From assembly GCA_016286785.1 (NCBI GenBank), contig JAEEUB010000012.1, positions 1 to 34,796 of the forward strand: DNA of 34,796 nucleotides, read 5' to 3'. Below are positions 14,141 through 21,294 of the stretch, piece after piece. This DNA comes from Candidatus Saccharimonadota bacterium (GTDB lineage: Bacteria > Patescibacteriota > Saccharimonadia > Saccharimonadales > Saccharimonadaceae). A program made the position numbers and the translations under genes. The notes beneath the pieces are model-generated. The model was not told the origin of the DNA. It saw only the letters and a program-made list of their open reading frames with translations, and searched no databases. Numbering within the stretch: the first letter of the stretch is position 1; each line of letters opens with the position of its first letter.

Positions 14141-15370
14141 ATGGATGATAATAAGAATTTTGTCACTGGTCTTGATGTCGGAACAGAAAATGTCCGCGCA
14201 GTGATTGCTACTGTCTCAAAAAACGGAGAGGTGTCAATCGTAGGATACAACGAGGGGAAATCATCTGGCATGCGAAAGGGTATCCCGGCCAATCTTAATG
14301 GTCCAGCCGAAGCAATTGATAAAATGTTGGGGGACGCCGAGCGTATGGGTGGATACGATGTGCGAGATGCTTACGTCTCAATCAATGGTTCTACTGTAAT
14401 GTCAACACATACCGAGGGAATGATTGCTGTTGGTGCGGCCGATCACGAGATAAATGACGAAGATCTAGCCCGTGTCGAAGATGTAGCCGTAACCGGCAGA
14501 ATTCCAGCTAATCGTGACGTACTTGACGTAGTTCCGTTAGAATACGCCCTAGATGGGCAAGGGGGAATTAAAGACCCTATCGGAATGGCAGGTGCCAGGC
14601 TCGAGATGCGTGCCTGTGTAGTTTCGGCATTAACCCCAAATTGCGAAAACTTGCGTCGTGCTACTATGTCTGCCGACGTAAAGGCTCATCGTCTAATACC
14701 TAGCGTAGTGGCAGCCGCCAAAGCAGTTTTAACGGATCGTCAAAAAGAAAATGGCGTAGCCGTAGTGGATCTTGGCGCCGCTACAACTTCTGTAGCTATT
14801 TATGAAGAAGGTGACTTGCAATACGTAGGTGTAATCCCTGCCGGCTCCAACAATCTTACCAACGATCTTGCTATCGTTCTTGCAATCGAGCCAGAGTTAG
14901 CCGAAGAAATCAAAGTCAATTTTATTACTGGTGACTTTAACGCAGAAAAAAGTCCAGCTATCAAAGTTGGCAAAAAGGGCGAGCGCGTATTTGATCGCAA
15001 GGAAGTCGAAGAAGTAGCTAAAGCCCGCCTCGACGAAATCTTCGGAGAAGTCAGAAAAAAGCTTAAAGCCGCCAAGTACGATCAGCGCTTACCAGAAGGA
15101 ATTGTTCTTGTAGGTGGTGGTGCAAAAATGCGTGATATCGATTTGTTTGCAAAAGACGCCCTAGAGGCTGCTGTTAAAATCGGTACTCCAAAAGGCTTAA
15201 ATGGCGTTGCCGAATCGATCGAAAAACCCGAATTCGCCACCGCGGTTGGTCTTGCGCTGATGGCTGCTGAGACTTCTGAGCTCGAACCATCTCGTACCAA
15301 AAAGAGCAAAAAAGCAAAGAACTCAAAATCTGGTTTCAGCTTTATAAAAAATATTTTCTCAAAATTCTAG
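14141..15370 (+). CDS. ftsA: Cell division protein FtsA
   Basis: Actin-like ATPase tethering FtsZ to the membrane. TGLDVGTENVRAVIA near 9-23 is phosphate 1, the 1C domain (about 80-165) specific to FtsA is present (VPLEYALDGQGGIKDPIGMAG), VAVVDLGAATTSVAIYEEG is phosphate 2, and GIVLVGGGAKMRDIDLFA is the adenosine motif. The extreme C-terminus GFSFIKNIFSKF after a Lys-rich linker is the amphipathic membrane-targeting helix. Length 409 is normal. Transcribed alone from a leaderless promoter and ended by a strong terminator. Confidence 0.95.
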   Translation: MDDNKNFVTGLDVGTENVRAVIATVSKNGEVSIVGYNEGKSSGMRKGIPANLNGPAEAIDKMLGDAERMGGYDVRDAYVSINGSTVMSTHTEGMIAVGAADHEINDEDLARVEDVAVTGRIPANRDVLDVVPLEYALDGQGGIKDPIGMAGARLEMRACVVSALTPNCENLRRATMSADVKAHRLIPSVVAAAKAVLTDRQKENGVAVVDLGAATTSVAIYEEGDLQYVGVIPAGSNNLTNDLAIVLAIEPELAEEIKVNFITGDFNAEKSPAIKVGKKGERVFDRKEVEEVAKARLDEIFGEVRKKLKAAKYDQRLPEGIVLVGGGAKMRDIDLFAKDALEAAVKIGTPKGLNGVAESIEKPEFATAVGLALMAAETSELEPSRTKKSKKAKNSKSGFSFIKNIFSKF

Positions 15371-15390
15371 GTAGCTCCAACTTGGCAAAA

Positions 15391-15422
15391 AAATAATCGG
15401 CATGCACTGCCGATTATTTTTA
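15391..15422. terminator. Strong bidirectional terminator
   Basis: ATAATCGGCA / TGCCGATTAT ten-pair stem with a 5-nt loop, T-run after and A-run before, between the convergent ftsA and minus-strand gene ends. Confidence 0.9.
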
Positions 15423-15426
15423 TTAG

Positions 15427-16035
15427 TTACATCTTGTCGATTGCTTCGACTACGTAGAGTAAGGCCTTGGCTCGTTCTCCGCCATCTGTCATATCTTTTG
15501 CGGCGCGGTAAGCAGACTCAAGTACCGAGTAATCGCGCAATTCTTCAAATATATTCTTGTATATATTGAATTTTTGCGTAGGGTCAAGATCTAAGTTTCC
15601 AAGTATCGGGGCCAAATCTCTGAGGGCCGCCTCCTTAATTTGCTTTACGCTAAGAGTTCCGCTATTTGTCTCGCCATAATCTGGTGCAGATGTCTCACCG
15701 GTAGAAGCTGGTAATTCTGGTTCAACTGTGCTAGTCGCAACTTCGGCTGGCTCAGGTGATACAGGCAATGTATCTTGTGGGGCTGGCGGCAGATTATTAA
15801 GTTGCGGAATATCCATGGCCTCAAGCGGAGCAATCGGCTCTGGGGCTGGCGCAACCATTTCAACCTTGGGCTCAGGGAAAGGTCCAACTGGATCACCCAA
15901 TTCACCAGTATCCCCTTCTGGCACTGATGATGGCGCAGCAACAGGGTCCGAAAAAACTGGGTCCACATTAGTCGTATTAGTTATGTTATCTATTGCTCTT
16001 TGTAGATCGTTATCTACGGTCTGATTTTGGTCCAT
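15427..16035 (-). CDS. Pro-rich disordered protein with C-terminal helical domain
   Basis: A 202-residue protein not recognised. Residues about 25-130 are very rich in Pro, Glu, Ala and Val (PAPEPIAPLE, VSPEPAEVA) and are surely disordered. Residues about 135-202 (LSVKQIKEAALRDLAPILGNLDLDPTQKFNIYKNIFEELRDYSVLESAYRAAKDM) form a compact helical domain. No signal peptide or membrane segment. ATG 16035 is preferred over an upstream GTG at 16047 because that GTG lies inside the SD AAAGGTGGG. Promoter candidates on minus are TATAAT at 16054-16059 and TGCTAAAAT at 16069-16077. It lies next to ftsA; a division or envelope adaptor role is only a guess. Confidence 0.7.
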   Translation of the reverse strand: MDQNQTVDNDLQRAIDNITNTTNVDPVFSDPVAAPSSVPEGDTGELGDPVGPFPEPKVEMVAPAPEPIAPLEAMDIPQLNNLPPAPQDTLPVSPEPAEVATSTVEPELPASTGETSAPDYGETNSGTLSVKQIKEAALRDLAPILGNLDLDPTQKFNIYKNIFEELRDYSVLESAYRAAKDMTDGGERAKALLYVVEAIDKM

Positions 16036-16084
16036 TTTATTGCCCACCTTTACATTATACTTATGTTAATTTTAGCATACTTTT

Positions 16085-16552
16085 TTAAATACGCAAGAAG
16101 TTTACAATTTTATCTAGGAAATCTAGTTTCACTTCTTCCATCGGCAAACGTGCGCCAAGAGCATCTACGATTGCTTCGCCACTACCAGTGGGGAAATAAA
16201 CTTTCACATTGATGGAAAAACGTTTTTTAGGTATTAAAACGGCAGAATAATGCGAACCTTCCTTCATGATGCCAAAAGCTCTAAACTCATCAAAATGGTG
16301 TGTTAGCTTTCCCTCTGTAAGGCTATTATAATCAAGAACATATTTAATCTTTCGTGGTGGACGAAGCGAGGATATTAAAATTGTCATTACGCTCAGTACT
16401 ATCAAAATTAAAAAAGTCCACCATCGTAGCCAAATTGCCAAAACCACAAGTCCAGTCGTAACTATCAGTAGTCCAAAATACCAAGCAATATTGTGCTCAT
16501 GCATTAAATATTCCTCTGCTTCCCAGGTAATGGTTTGTTGGTTTTTTACCAT
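16085..16552 (-). CDS. Two-helix membrane protein with PH-like tail
   Basis: A 155-residue protein of unknown function. WEAEEYLMHEHNIAWYFGLLIVTTGLVVLAIWLRWWTFLILIVLSVMTILISS holds two adjacent transmembrane helices (about 23-75). The cytoplasmic rest, PRKIKYVLDYNSLTEGKLTHHFDEFRAFGIMKEG..AVLIPKKRFSINVKVYFP, is a beta-rich region like bacterial PH domains (tyrosine-, glycine-containing strand pairs). Such proteins are widely conserved in CPR genomes to my knowledge. The start at 16552 is fixed by the -10; a reading from 16570 (MCYNKL) translates the promoter. A hypothetical envelope protein. Confidence 0.75.
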   Translation of the reverse strand: MVKNQQTITWEAEEYLMHEHNIAWYFGLLIVTTGLVVLAIWLRWWTFLILIVLSVMTILISSLRPPRKIKYVLDYNSLTEGKLTHHFDEFRAFGIMKEGSHYSAVLIPKKRFSINVKVYFPTGSGEAIVDALGARLPMEEVKLDFLDKIVNFLRI

Positions 16553-16558
16553 AAGCTT

Positions 16559-16567
16559 ATTATAACA
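16559..16567 (-). promoter_or_regulatory. Leaderless promoter, minus strand
   Basis: TGTTATAAT with the hexamer 16559-16564, then AAGCTT and ATG (A at 16552); gap six. Confidence 0.75.
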
Positions 16568-16618
16568 CACATCTCGTAGAGTCTTTTTAGTTTTTCTCTA
16601 CGTATAGCGAAATATCGC

Positions 16619-16745
16619 TCTCGTTTTTTAATGCAATTCCGCCAGGAATTGGCGGAGGGTGGGAGATTCGCTCCGAATGAAATGAGAACCGAATCTCGTT
16701 TTTTAATGCAATTCCGCCAGGAATTGGCGGAGGGTGGGAGATTCG
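16619..16745 (-). repeat. Duplicated tRNA-Ser 3' tail with flanking hairpin unit
   Basis: A 52-nt sequence occurs at 16619-16670 and 16694-16745 (period 75). It ends with the last 21 nt of tRNA-Ser (C56-A76) and begins with TCTCGTTTTTTAATG and a GCCA..TGGC hairpin. Only the second copy is part of a complete tRNA. The tail boundary, C56, is the same as for the tRNA-Arg tail copies. Confidence 0.9.
16663..16704 (+). terminator. Hairpin plus T-run built on the tRNA-Ser tail copy
   Basis: On plus, GAGATTCG (16663-16670), a 19-nt loop, CGAATCTC (16690-16697), G, then six T. It would stop antisense transcription into tRNA-Ser. Confidence 0.65.
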
Positions 16746-16817
16746 AACTCCCGCTCCAGATCACTCCAGACTAACGATTTAGCAAACCGTCCCCTTCAGC
16801 CACTTGGGTAACCCTCC
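16725..16817 (-). tRNA. tRNA-Ser (anticodon GCT)
   Basis: Minus-strand class II tRNA of 93 nt: acceptor GGAGGGT/ACCCTCC, discriminator G, encoded CCA, anticodon loop TTGCTAA with GCT (reads AGC/AGT), a long variable arm (TAGTCTGGAGTGATCTGGAGC region) and T-loop TTCGAAT. Confidence 0.95.
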
Positions 16818-16827
16818 GTGTAAAACT

Positions 16828-16836
16828 ATTGTACCA
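16828..16836 (-). promoter_or_regulatory. Extended -10 of tRNA-Ser
   Basis: TGGTACAAT on minus, 10 bases before the tRNA 5' end. Confidence 0.6.
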
Positions 16837-16862
16837 TATATTTTTTGATTTTTAACTAGTTA

Positions 16863-16871
16863 TGATATAAT
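16863..16871 (+). promoter_or_regulatory. Leaderless promoter of the VirB2-like gene
   Basis: TGATATAAT, hexamer 16866-16871, six bases before ATG 16878. A TTGATT at 16845-16850 lies at a 15-base spacing. Confidence 0.7.
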
Positions 16872-16877
16872 AAAACC

Positions 16878-17303
16878 ATGAGAAAATATTTGAAAATTGT
16901 TTTACCTTCATTATTGCTAATAGGAATACTTGTTCTGGTTGGAACGCAAAGTGTTTCTGCGCTTACGTTAAAGGAGGGGGCGAATGCTGCCAGATGCGAC
17001 GGTTGTCCAGAAAACCTATTTGGTGGTACCGGGGTATTTAAGCAGGTCACAAATACTATTCTTTATATTGTTGGTGTGATAGCTGTTATTATGCTAATTT
17101 TCGGCGGCATAAAATATGTTATCTCGGGTGGCGATGCTAAAAAAGTTACCGACGCAAAAAACACAATTCTTTATGCAATTATTGGTTTGGTCATAGCATT
17201 TCTAGCATATGCAATAGTAAACTTTATTATCTCGGCTCTTCCATCCTCTGAAGATGACGATAATACCAAGACGAGCTTAATTATTAATTCTGCTAACGGC
17301 TAA
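16878..17303 (+). CDS. VirB2/TrbC-like pilin, copy 1
   Basis: A 141-residue exported small membrane protein. Residues 1-29 are a signal peptide (KIVLPSLLLIGILVLVGTQSVSA). The mature part has two transmembrane helices (about 58-78 and 94-118) flanking GGIKYVISGGDAKKVTDAKNTILYAIIGLVI, the VirB2/TrbC motif (GG..Y..SGGD..K...AK..I). Such proteins form the extracellular pilus of type IV secretion systems. It stands 3.5 kb from the PrgI-VirB4 genes, on its own leaderless promoter, and its 3' end overlaps the convergent comF by 27 bases. A C16-C19-type pair (RCDGC) is in the mature N-terminus. A membrane channel subunit rather than a pilin is possible. Confidence 0.8.
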   Translation: MRKYLKIVLPSLLLIGILVLVGTQSVSALTLKEGANAARCDGCPENLFGGTGVFKQVTNTILYIVGVIAVIMLIFGGIKYVISGGDAKKVTDAKNTILYAIIGLVIAFLAYAIVNFIISALPSSEDDDNTKTSLIINSANG

Positions 17304-17972
17304 AACTAACATTGCAGTTTTTGTAGCTCCGGCTTTTGTGAGCAGTTTTTGTGCGGCTTTCATACTCGCCCCCGTCGTCCAAACATCATCAATCAGCAGA
17401 TAAGTCATAGAAGGGTTAGCTATCCAGTTTAATTTAGTTTTGTAAGCCTTCTTGGCCTGCGTGCGACGAACTGACTCGCTAGTCCCCACCTGAACCGTAT
17501 CACCGGCGCGCTCTAAAATGGACTGGACTTCCCAGTCTCGGTGAAATCTGGCAAGGTGTTTAGCGATCAAAAGCGTATGGTCAAACCCGCGCTCGCGAAT
17601 ATGACGCGAAATTGTAGGCAAGGGAACCACTGCAACTTTACCAACGATATTTGGAAGCACTGCATCTGCTAGTTCGGCTAAAGGAAAGGCCAAAGCACGA
17701 AGAGATGAATACTTGTAGTCATGTATCAACGCACCCACAAGCGACTCTCTGTCGCTAACCATATAAATCGGAGGAAGCGACGCACATTTTTGACAAACGC
17801 CGGCAAGGTTTTCCGATTTACAATTTGGGCAAATATTTCTATGCGCTAAAAGAATGTTATTTTTACAACAATCACAAAGTGGGCAACCGATGCGTCCGCA
17901 ACCCCTACAGGTATGGGGGGCTATAAGGTCTATAGGATTAATAAATGTTGTATTTTTTACAATAAAACCCAT
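17277..17972 (-). CDS. comF: ComF-family phosphoribosyltransferase-like protein
   Basis: A 231-residue protein with the ComFC layout. The N-terminal zinc region has four CxxC-type pairs (CRGCGRIGCPLCDCC ... CPNCKSENLAGVCQKC). A linker region with ALIHDYKYSSLRALA follows, then a phosphoribosyltransferase fold with VAVVPLP, RERGFDHTLLIAKHL and the PRPP motif YLLIDDVWTTGASM. ComF proteins take part in natural transformation (they bind helicase ComFA and DprA) and are widespread in CPR. Start MGFIVK follows AGAGGA closely; an upstream reading to 18020 crosses the hsp20 promoter. The zinc sites here are intact, in contrast to DnaG and NrdR. Confidence 0.9.
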   Translation of the reverse strand: MGFIVKNTTFINPIDLIAPHTCRGCGRIGCPLCDCCKNNILLAHRNICPNCKSENLAGVCQKCASLPPIYMVSDRESLVGALIHDYKYSSLRALAFPLAELADAVLPNIVGKVAVVPLPTISRHIRERGFDHTLLIAKHLARFHRDWEVQSILERAGDTVQVGTSESVRRTQAKKAYKTKLNWIANPSMTYLLIDDVWTTGASMKAAQKLLTKAGATKTAMLVLAVSRINN

Positions 17973-17979
17973 ATTCCTC

Positions 17980-18008
17980 TTGATTTTACAATAGTGATGG
18001 TATATAAT
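17980..18008 (+). promoter_or_regulatory. Full promoter of hsp20
   Basis: TTGATT (17980-17985), 17 bases, TATAAT (18003-18008); about 24 nt leader with GTGGAGGAA as SD before ATG 18039. It has the same -35, spacing and GGTATATAATAAA core as the ftsZ promoter. No CIRCE-like repeat is seen here. Confidence 0.8.
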
Positions 18009-18038
18009 AAAGCATAACAATATAAGTGTGGAGGAAAT

Positions 18039-18545
18039 ATGGCTCGTACAAACAGTGACGACTTGCTGATGGAAGATGACCTCGCTGCAGCTTTCTTGGG
18101 AGATGATGAAATAGTTGCTCCCACGGAAGGCGAAGAGTTGGGCGGCGAAATGGTCACCGAAGAAGAACCAAGCGAAGTCGTTGAAGATGAGTGGGCAAAC
18201 GATACCGATGATTTTCCTGGGCAGCTAGCAGTAGATGTCTACGAAACCGTCGATAAACTAGTAGTAAAAGCTCGCACTGCGGGAATCTCAAAATCTGATC
18301 TAGACGTCAGTATTTCTGATAATATCCTAACTATCTCCGGAGTATTGTCTGGTGGCGAAGATGAGCAAACAACCAGGTGGCATATTCAAGAATGTTATTG
18401 GGGAGAGTTTTCTCGTACAATCGCTCTTCCGGTGCAGGTCCGTGAGGATGAGAACAGCGTAAAAGCAGAACTAAAAGATGGCGTCCTTACTATTACCTTC
18501 GAAAAGGAAAAGACTGAGGCCCCTAAGAAGATCGAAATTCAATAA
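18039..18545 (+). CDS. hsp20: Small heat shock protein (Hsp20/alpha-crystallin)
   Basis: ATP-independent holdase. Residues about 63-168 are the alpha-crystallin domain: LAVDVYETVDKLVVKARTAGISKSDLDVSISDNILTISG, then ECYWGEFSRTIALPVQV and the conserved ALKDGVLTI-like AELKDGVLTITFEK with a final IEIQ tail (IxI). The first 60 residues are unusually long and acidic (many Asp/Glu), where sHsps normally have a hydrophobic arm, so oligomerisation may differ. A terminator follows. Confidence 0.92.
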   Translation: MARTNSDDLLMEDDLAAAFLGDDEIVAPTEGEELGGEMVTEEEPSEVVEDEWANDTDDFPGQLAVDVYETVDKLVVKARTAGISKSDLDVSISDNILTISGVLSGGEDEQTTRWHIQECYWGEFSRTIALPVQVREDENSVKAELKDGVLTITFEKEKTEAPKKIEIQ

Positions 18546-18584
18546 GCTTAGCTTGATGCTGTATCTGTGAAAACACGAAACAAC

Positions 18585-18614
18585 AAAAAATCACCCTAAA
18601 AAGGTGATTTTTTG
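18585..18614. terminator. Bidirectional terminator after hsp20
   Basis: AAAAAATCACC / GGTGATTTTTT stem with a 7-nt loop; serves hsp20 and the convergent pilin cluster. Confidence 0.9.
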
Positions 18615-18621
18615 TAAATAA

Positions 18622-18918
18622 TTATTCTCCTCCAAGTTTTCCAATTACGAAGTTCACAATAGCATATGCTAAAACACAAATGATTAGACCAACGATGCCA
18701 TATAAAATTGTATCCTTAGCTTTTTTCACCTTGGTAGAATCTCCCGTTGATGTCATATATTGAACACCACCTAAAACAATTACTACGACGGCAACTATAC
18801 CAAGAGCGGCGATAACGGCATTAATAATATCGGTGATATTTTGCTTTAAGTTATCATTGCTAGTCTCGTTAACCTTTTCCACGGTGACGACCGCAAGCTG
18901 TGAAATTATTTCTTTCAT
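18622..18918 (-). CDS. VirB2/TrbC-like pilin, copy 2 (no signal peptide)
   Basis: A 98-residue protein with two transmembrane helices around GGVQYMTSTGDSTKVKKAKDTILYGIVGLII, close to the motif of copies 1, 3 and 4. Unlike copies 1 and 3 it has no signal peptide; the 30 residues before TM1 are polar (MKEIISQLAVVTVEKVNETSN), so insertion must rely on TM1. AAAAGGAT precedes ATG 18918. Third gene of the minus-strand pilin cluster, 69 bases after copy 3. Confidence 0.78.
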   Translation of the reverse strand: MKEIISQLAVVTVEKVNETSNDNLKQNITDIINAVIAALGIVAVVVIVLGGVQYMTSTGDSTKVKKAKDTILYGIVGLIICVLAYAIVNFVIGKLGGE

Positions 18919-18987
18919 TGTTATCCTTTTTTAGTTTAACCTTATTTTATAACTATTTTTCAAATAATGCAAGCATTATGTCTTTTT

Positions 18988-19437
18988 TTAGGTCACATTC
19001 TGCGGCGTAGCCTCCTGCTCTTCGCTCTGCGGTTTCGAATTAATTTTATCAATCGTAAAGTTAACAATCGCAAAGGCTAAAGCGCAGACCACTAAGCCTA
19101 TCACAGCGTATAAGATAGTCTGACGAGCTTTTTGCACTTTTGTGGCATCTCCACTAGAAGTCATATAGTTAATGCCTCCTATGACTATATAAACCACGGC
19201 AACTAGACCAGAGCTAGCTATAACTGCATTTAGAATCCCTTGGACCACATGGGAAATCTGATCGCTACCCTCTCCGTTGCAGCCAGAAGCCGCTTTTACC
19301 TCTGCCGGAACACCATTGCCGCATGGGTCGCCTTTGAATCCGTCATCGGCAAATGATGGTAAAGTTAGACTAGCGCTAAAAGTAAGACAAAGCATGGCTA
19401 TTATGATGGCTTTAATTGGTTTAGTTATTTTTTTCAT
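18988..19437 (-). CDS. VirB2/TrbC-like pilin, copy 3
   Basis: A 149-residue protein: signal peptide 1-30 (AIIIAMLCLTFSASLTLPSFA), a short loop with two cysteines (DPCGNGV..SGCNGEG), then the two-helix module GGINYMTSSGDATKVQKARQTILYAVIGLVVCALAFAIVNF and a polar tail. AAAGGAG stands before ATG 19437, which lies inside the 3' end of the double-module gene (17-base overlap), so the two are coupled. Confidence 0.8.
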   Translation of the reverse strand: MKKITKPIKAIIIAMLCLTFSASLTLPSFADDGFKGDPCGNGVPAEVKAASGCNGEGSDQISHVVQGILNAVIASSGLVAVVYIVIGGINYMTSSGDATKVQKARQTILYAVIGLVVCALAFAIVNFTIDKINSKPQSEEQEATPQNVT

Positions 19438-20275
19438 GTATCTCCTTTGCGATTATTTGATAATTATAGCCAGTGGAGTTTGCGTTATTAGCTGCCCCGT
19501 TTATCGTGTTCGTTACAAAGGCGGTAATTATTTCGGCGAGAGCGACGATAGCAATTCCAATTAATGCATACAAAATTGTTTGTTTGGCGCGTTGCGTCTT
19601 TTGCGAATCTCCAGACGAAGTAATATATAGTATGCCACCATAGACCACGAATGCGGCGGCCACTAAACCACAAATTCCAACACTCCATTGAATAGCTTCG
19701 GACACCATCTCGGTTGGATTAACACACTCTGTCGAGAAGCAATTTTGAGTAAAGTTTGCGCCTAGCGCAACGCGAATACTAGTTACAAAAATGTTCGCTA
19801 GCAAAACGATGGCAAGCCCAATAAAACCATTAGTTAGGGTCTTTTTGCCTGTTGCGACTTTAGCTGTTTCTCCACCCGAAAAAATATAAAGGTATCCCCC
19901 ATAGATTACAAAACCTAAAATAAGATATGCAGCAATAACGACTAAATCTTTCAACACGTTTGCGAGCGCCTTCCAGATATTATCCGATAATTCTTTCTCC
20001 GAGCCAACACCTTCGAGCTTGACACCGCAATACCAAGGAACTAATCCGAGGAGAAGTTCACAACCCCCCGTCCCATCAGTAATATTGCTCGAATCGGAAT
20101 TATCTGCAGAAGCGGAAGAATTATTACTATTACCGTTACTAGAAGATGAGTTCCCATCGCTACTTGACCCCGTAGTGCCAGGAGCCTCTCGTGCAAACAC
20201 GACCGATGGCGCCAATGTAAAAACGGACACTATCGAAACAGAAACAGCCAAGATAATTAAGAATTTTTTAATCAT
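19421..20275 (-). CDS. Double-module VirB2-like protein, copy 4
   Basis: A 284-residue protein. Signal peptide 1-28, a Ser/Asn/Gly-rich linker about 30-70 (SSSDGNSSSSNGN), a Cys pair (GGCELLLG..WYCG), then two VirB2-like modules in tandem: GGYLYIFSGGETAKVATGKKTLTNGFIGLAIVLLANIFV (about 115-165) and GGILYITSSGDSQKTQRAKQTILYALIGIAIVALAEII (about 215-260), separated by a loop with another Cys pair (NCFSTEC). Fusion of two pilin units in one chain is unusual; it could cap or nucleate a pilus or be a membrane channel. Start MIKKFL at 20275 is fixed by a -10 six bases upstream. First gene of the minus cluster. Confidence 0.82.
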   Translation of the reverse strand: MIKKFLIILAVSVSIVSVFTLAPSVVFAREAPGTTGSSSDGNSSSSNGNSNNSSASADNSDSSNITDGTGGCELLLGLVPWYCGVKLEGVGSEKELSDNIWKALANVLKDLVVIAAYLILGFVIYGGYLYIFSGGETAKVATGKKTLTNGFIGLAIVLLANIFVTSIRVALGANFTQNCFSTECVNPTEMVSEAIQWSVGICGLVAAAFVVYGGILYITSSGDSQKTQRAKQTILYALIGIAIVALAEIITAFVTNTINGAANNANSTGYNYQIIAKEIHEKNN

Positions 20276-20281
20276 ATCTAA

Positions 20282-20290
20282 ATAATAGCA
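20282..20290 (-). promoter_or_regulatory. Leaderless promoter of the pilin cluster
   Basis: TGCTATTAT on minus, hexamer 20282-20287, six bases before ATG (A at 20275). Confidence 0.65.
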
Positions 20291-20349
20291 CAAAAAGTTT
20301 TAAATAAAAAGGCACAACAATCAAAGGTGCTTTAAGTTCATGAAGTTTA

Positions 20350-20358
20350 TGCTATAAT
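20350..20358 (+). promoter_or_regulatory. Promoter of the PrgI-VirB4-hydrolase operon
   Basis: TGCTATAAT, hexamer 20353-20358, nine bases before ATG 20368. It is divergent from the pilin-cluster promoter 60 bases away, so both halves of the locus share one control region. Confidence 0.7.
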
Positions 20359-20367
20359 ATATAGCAT

Positions 20368-21291
20368 ATGGCGCAATATAAAGTACCTCAGGATGTAGAG
20401 GCCGATGATAAACTAATTGGCCCTTTTTCCTTTAGGCAATTTGTTTATTTATTGATAGCCGCAGGATTAATCGCTCTTGCTGTGGCGCTTTTTCAAATTC
20501 TTCCAATTCTAGCTATTATACCAATTCCGTTTATATTGCTTCTTCTTGCTCTTGCTTTACCTATTAAAAAAGATCAACCGATGGAGACATATCTAGCAGC
20601 AGTTATCTCATATTACCTAAAGCCGCATAATCGCATATGGACCCCGGGCCAACGTGAATCAACCGTTGAAATCACGGCACCAAAGGTAGTTGACGATGAC
20701 GACCGCTCACGAAATATTACTGGGGACGAAGTTACACACAGGTTGTCATTTTTGGCTGACATCGTAGATACGAAAGGTCGCGCAATTGATAGTATTGGCG
20801 GGAGCAGAATAAATGAAGATTTGATAATGGAAGCCAATACCACTAATGATATGTTTGAAACCGGACACTTTGAACGTCTCGAAAGCGCTATTGCTAAAGA
20901 CGAAAATGAGCGACATAAGAACGTAGTAGATGAAATGCGTCGAGCCATGACGAATGCCGACAATCTACCTAAAGTCAAAATAGGAAACGGTGTGACGTCG
21001 CACCAACCTCCAGCAGATATCTTTAATGCGAAGAGAGGCAAAGAAGATCAACTGCCTAGTAGTAGTTATAGTAGACAGAGAATTCAGGAAATAAAAAATG
21101 CAGCCATGGAAAAGTCCGTGGAAAACCAAAACAGAACAAAATCTCAATACTCCAAAAATGAAGCGACAAATTTACCAGAATCTAGTATAATTAATTTAGC
21201 AAACAATACTGATTTTTCTATAGCGACCATAGCCAAAGAAGCCAATCGAATGAAAGAAAAGGAGGGCGAAGTTTACATTTCGTTACATTAA
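20368..21291 (+). CDS. PrgI-family (VirB3-like) type IV secretion protein
   Basis: Residues 1-110 match PrgI: YKVPQDVEADDKLIGPFSFRQFVYLLIAAGLIALAVALFQILPILAIIPIPFILLLLALALPIKKDQPMETYLAAVISYYLKP with two transmembrane helices. PrgI/VirB3 proteins dock the VirB4 ATPase at the membrane. The remaining ~200 residues are polar and probably disordered, longer than in Firmicute PrgI (about 120-150 total). First gene of a plus-strand operon; the next start is 3 bases after its stop. Confidence 0.88.
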   Translation: MAQYKVPQDVEADDKLIGPFSFRQFVYLLIAAGLIALAVALFQILPILAIIPIPFILLLLALALPIKKDQPMETYLAAVISYYLKPHNRIWTPGQRESTVEITAPKVVDDDDRSRNITGDEVTHRLSFLADIVDTKGRAIDSIGGSRINEDLIMEANTTNDMFETGHFERLESAIAKDENERHKNVVDEMRRAMTNADNLPKVKIGNGVTSHQPPADIFNAKRGKEDQLPSSSYSRQRIQEIKNAAMEKSVENQNRTKSQYSKNEATNLPESSIINLANNTDFSIATIAKEANRMKEKEGEVYISLH

Positions 21292-21294
21292 ATT

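Noticed and set aside
16553-16570. Longer N-termini beginning MCYN or MCYY (16570, 10485, 20293 on minus)
   Set aside because: These codons are the translation of the TGTGxTATAAT promoter itself; the true ATG lies 6-9 bases after the box.
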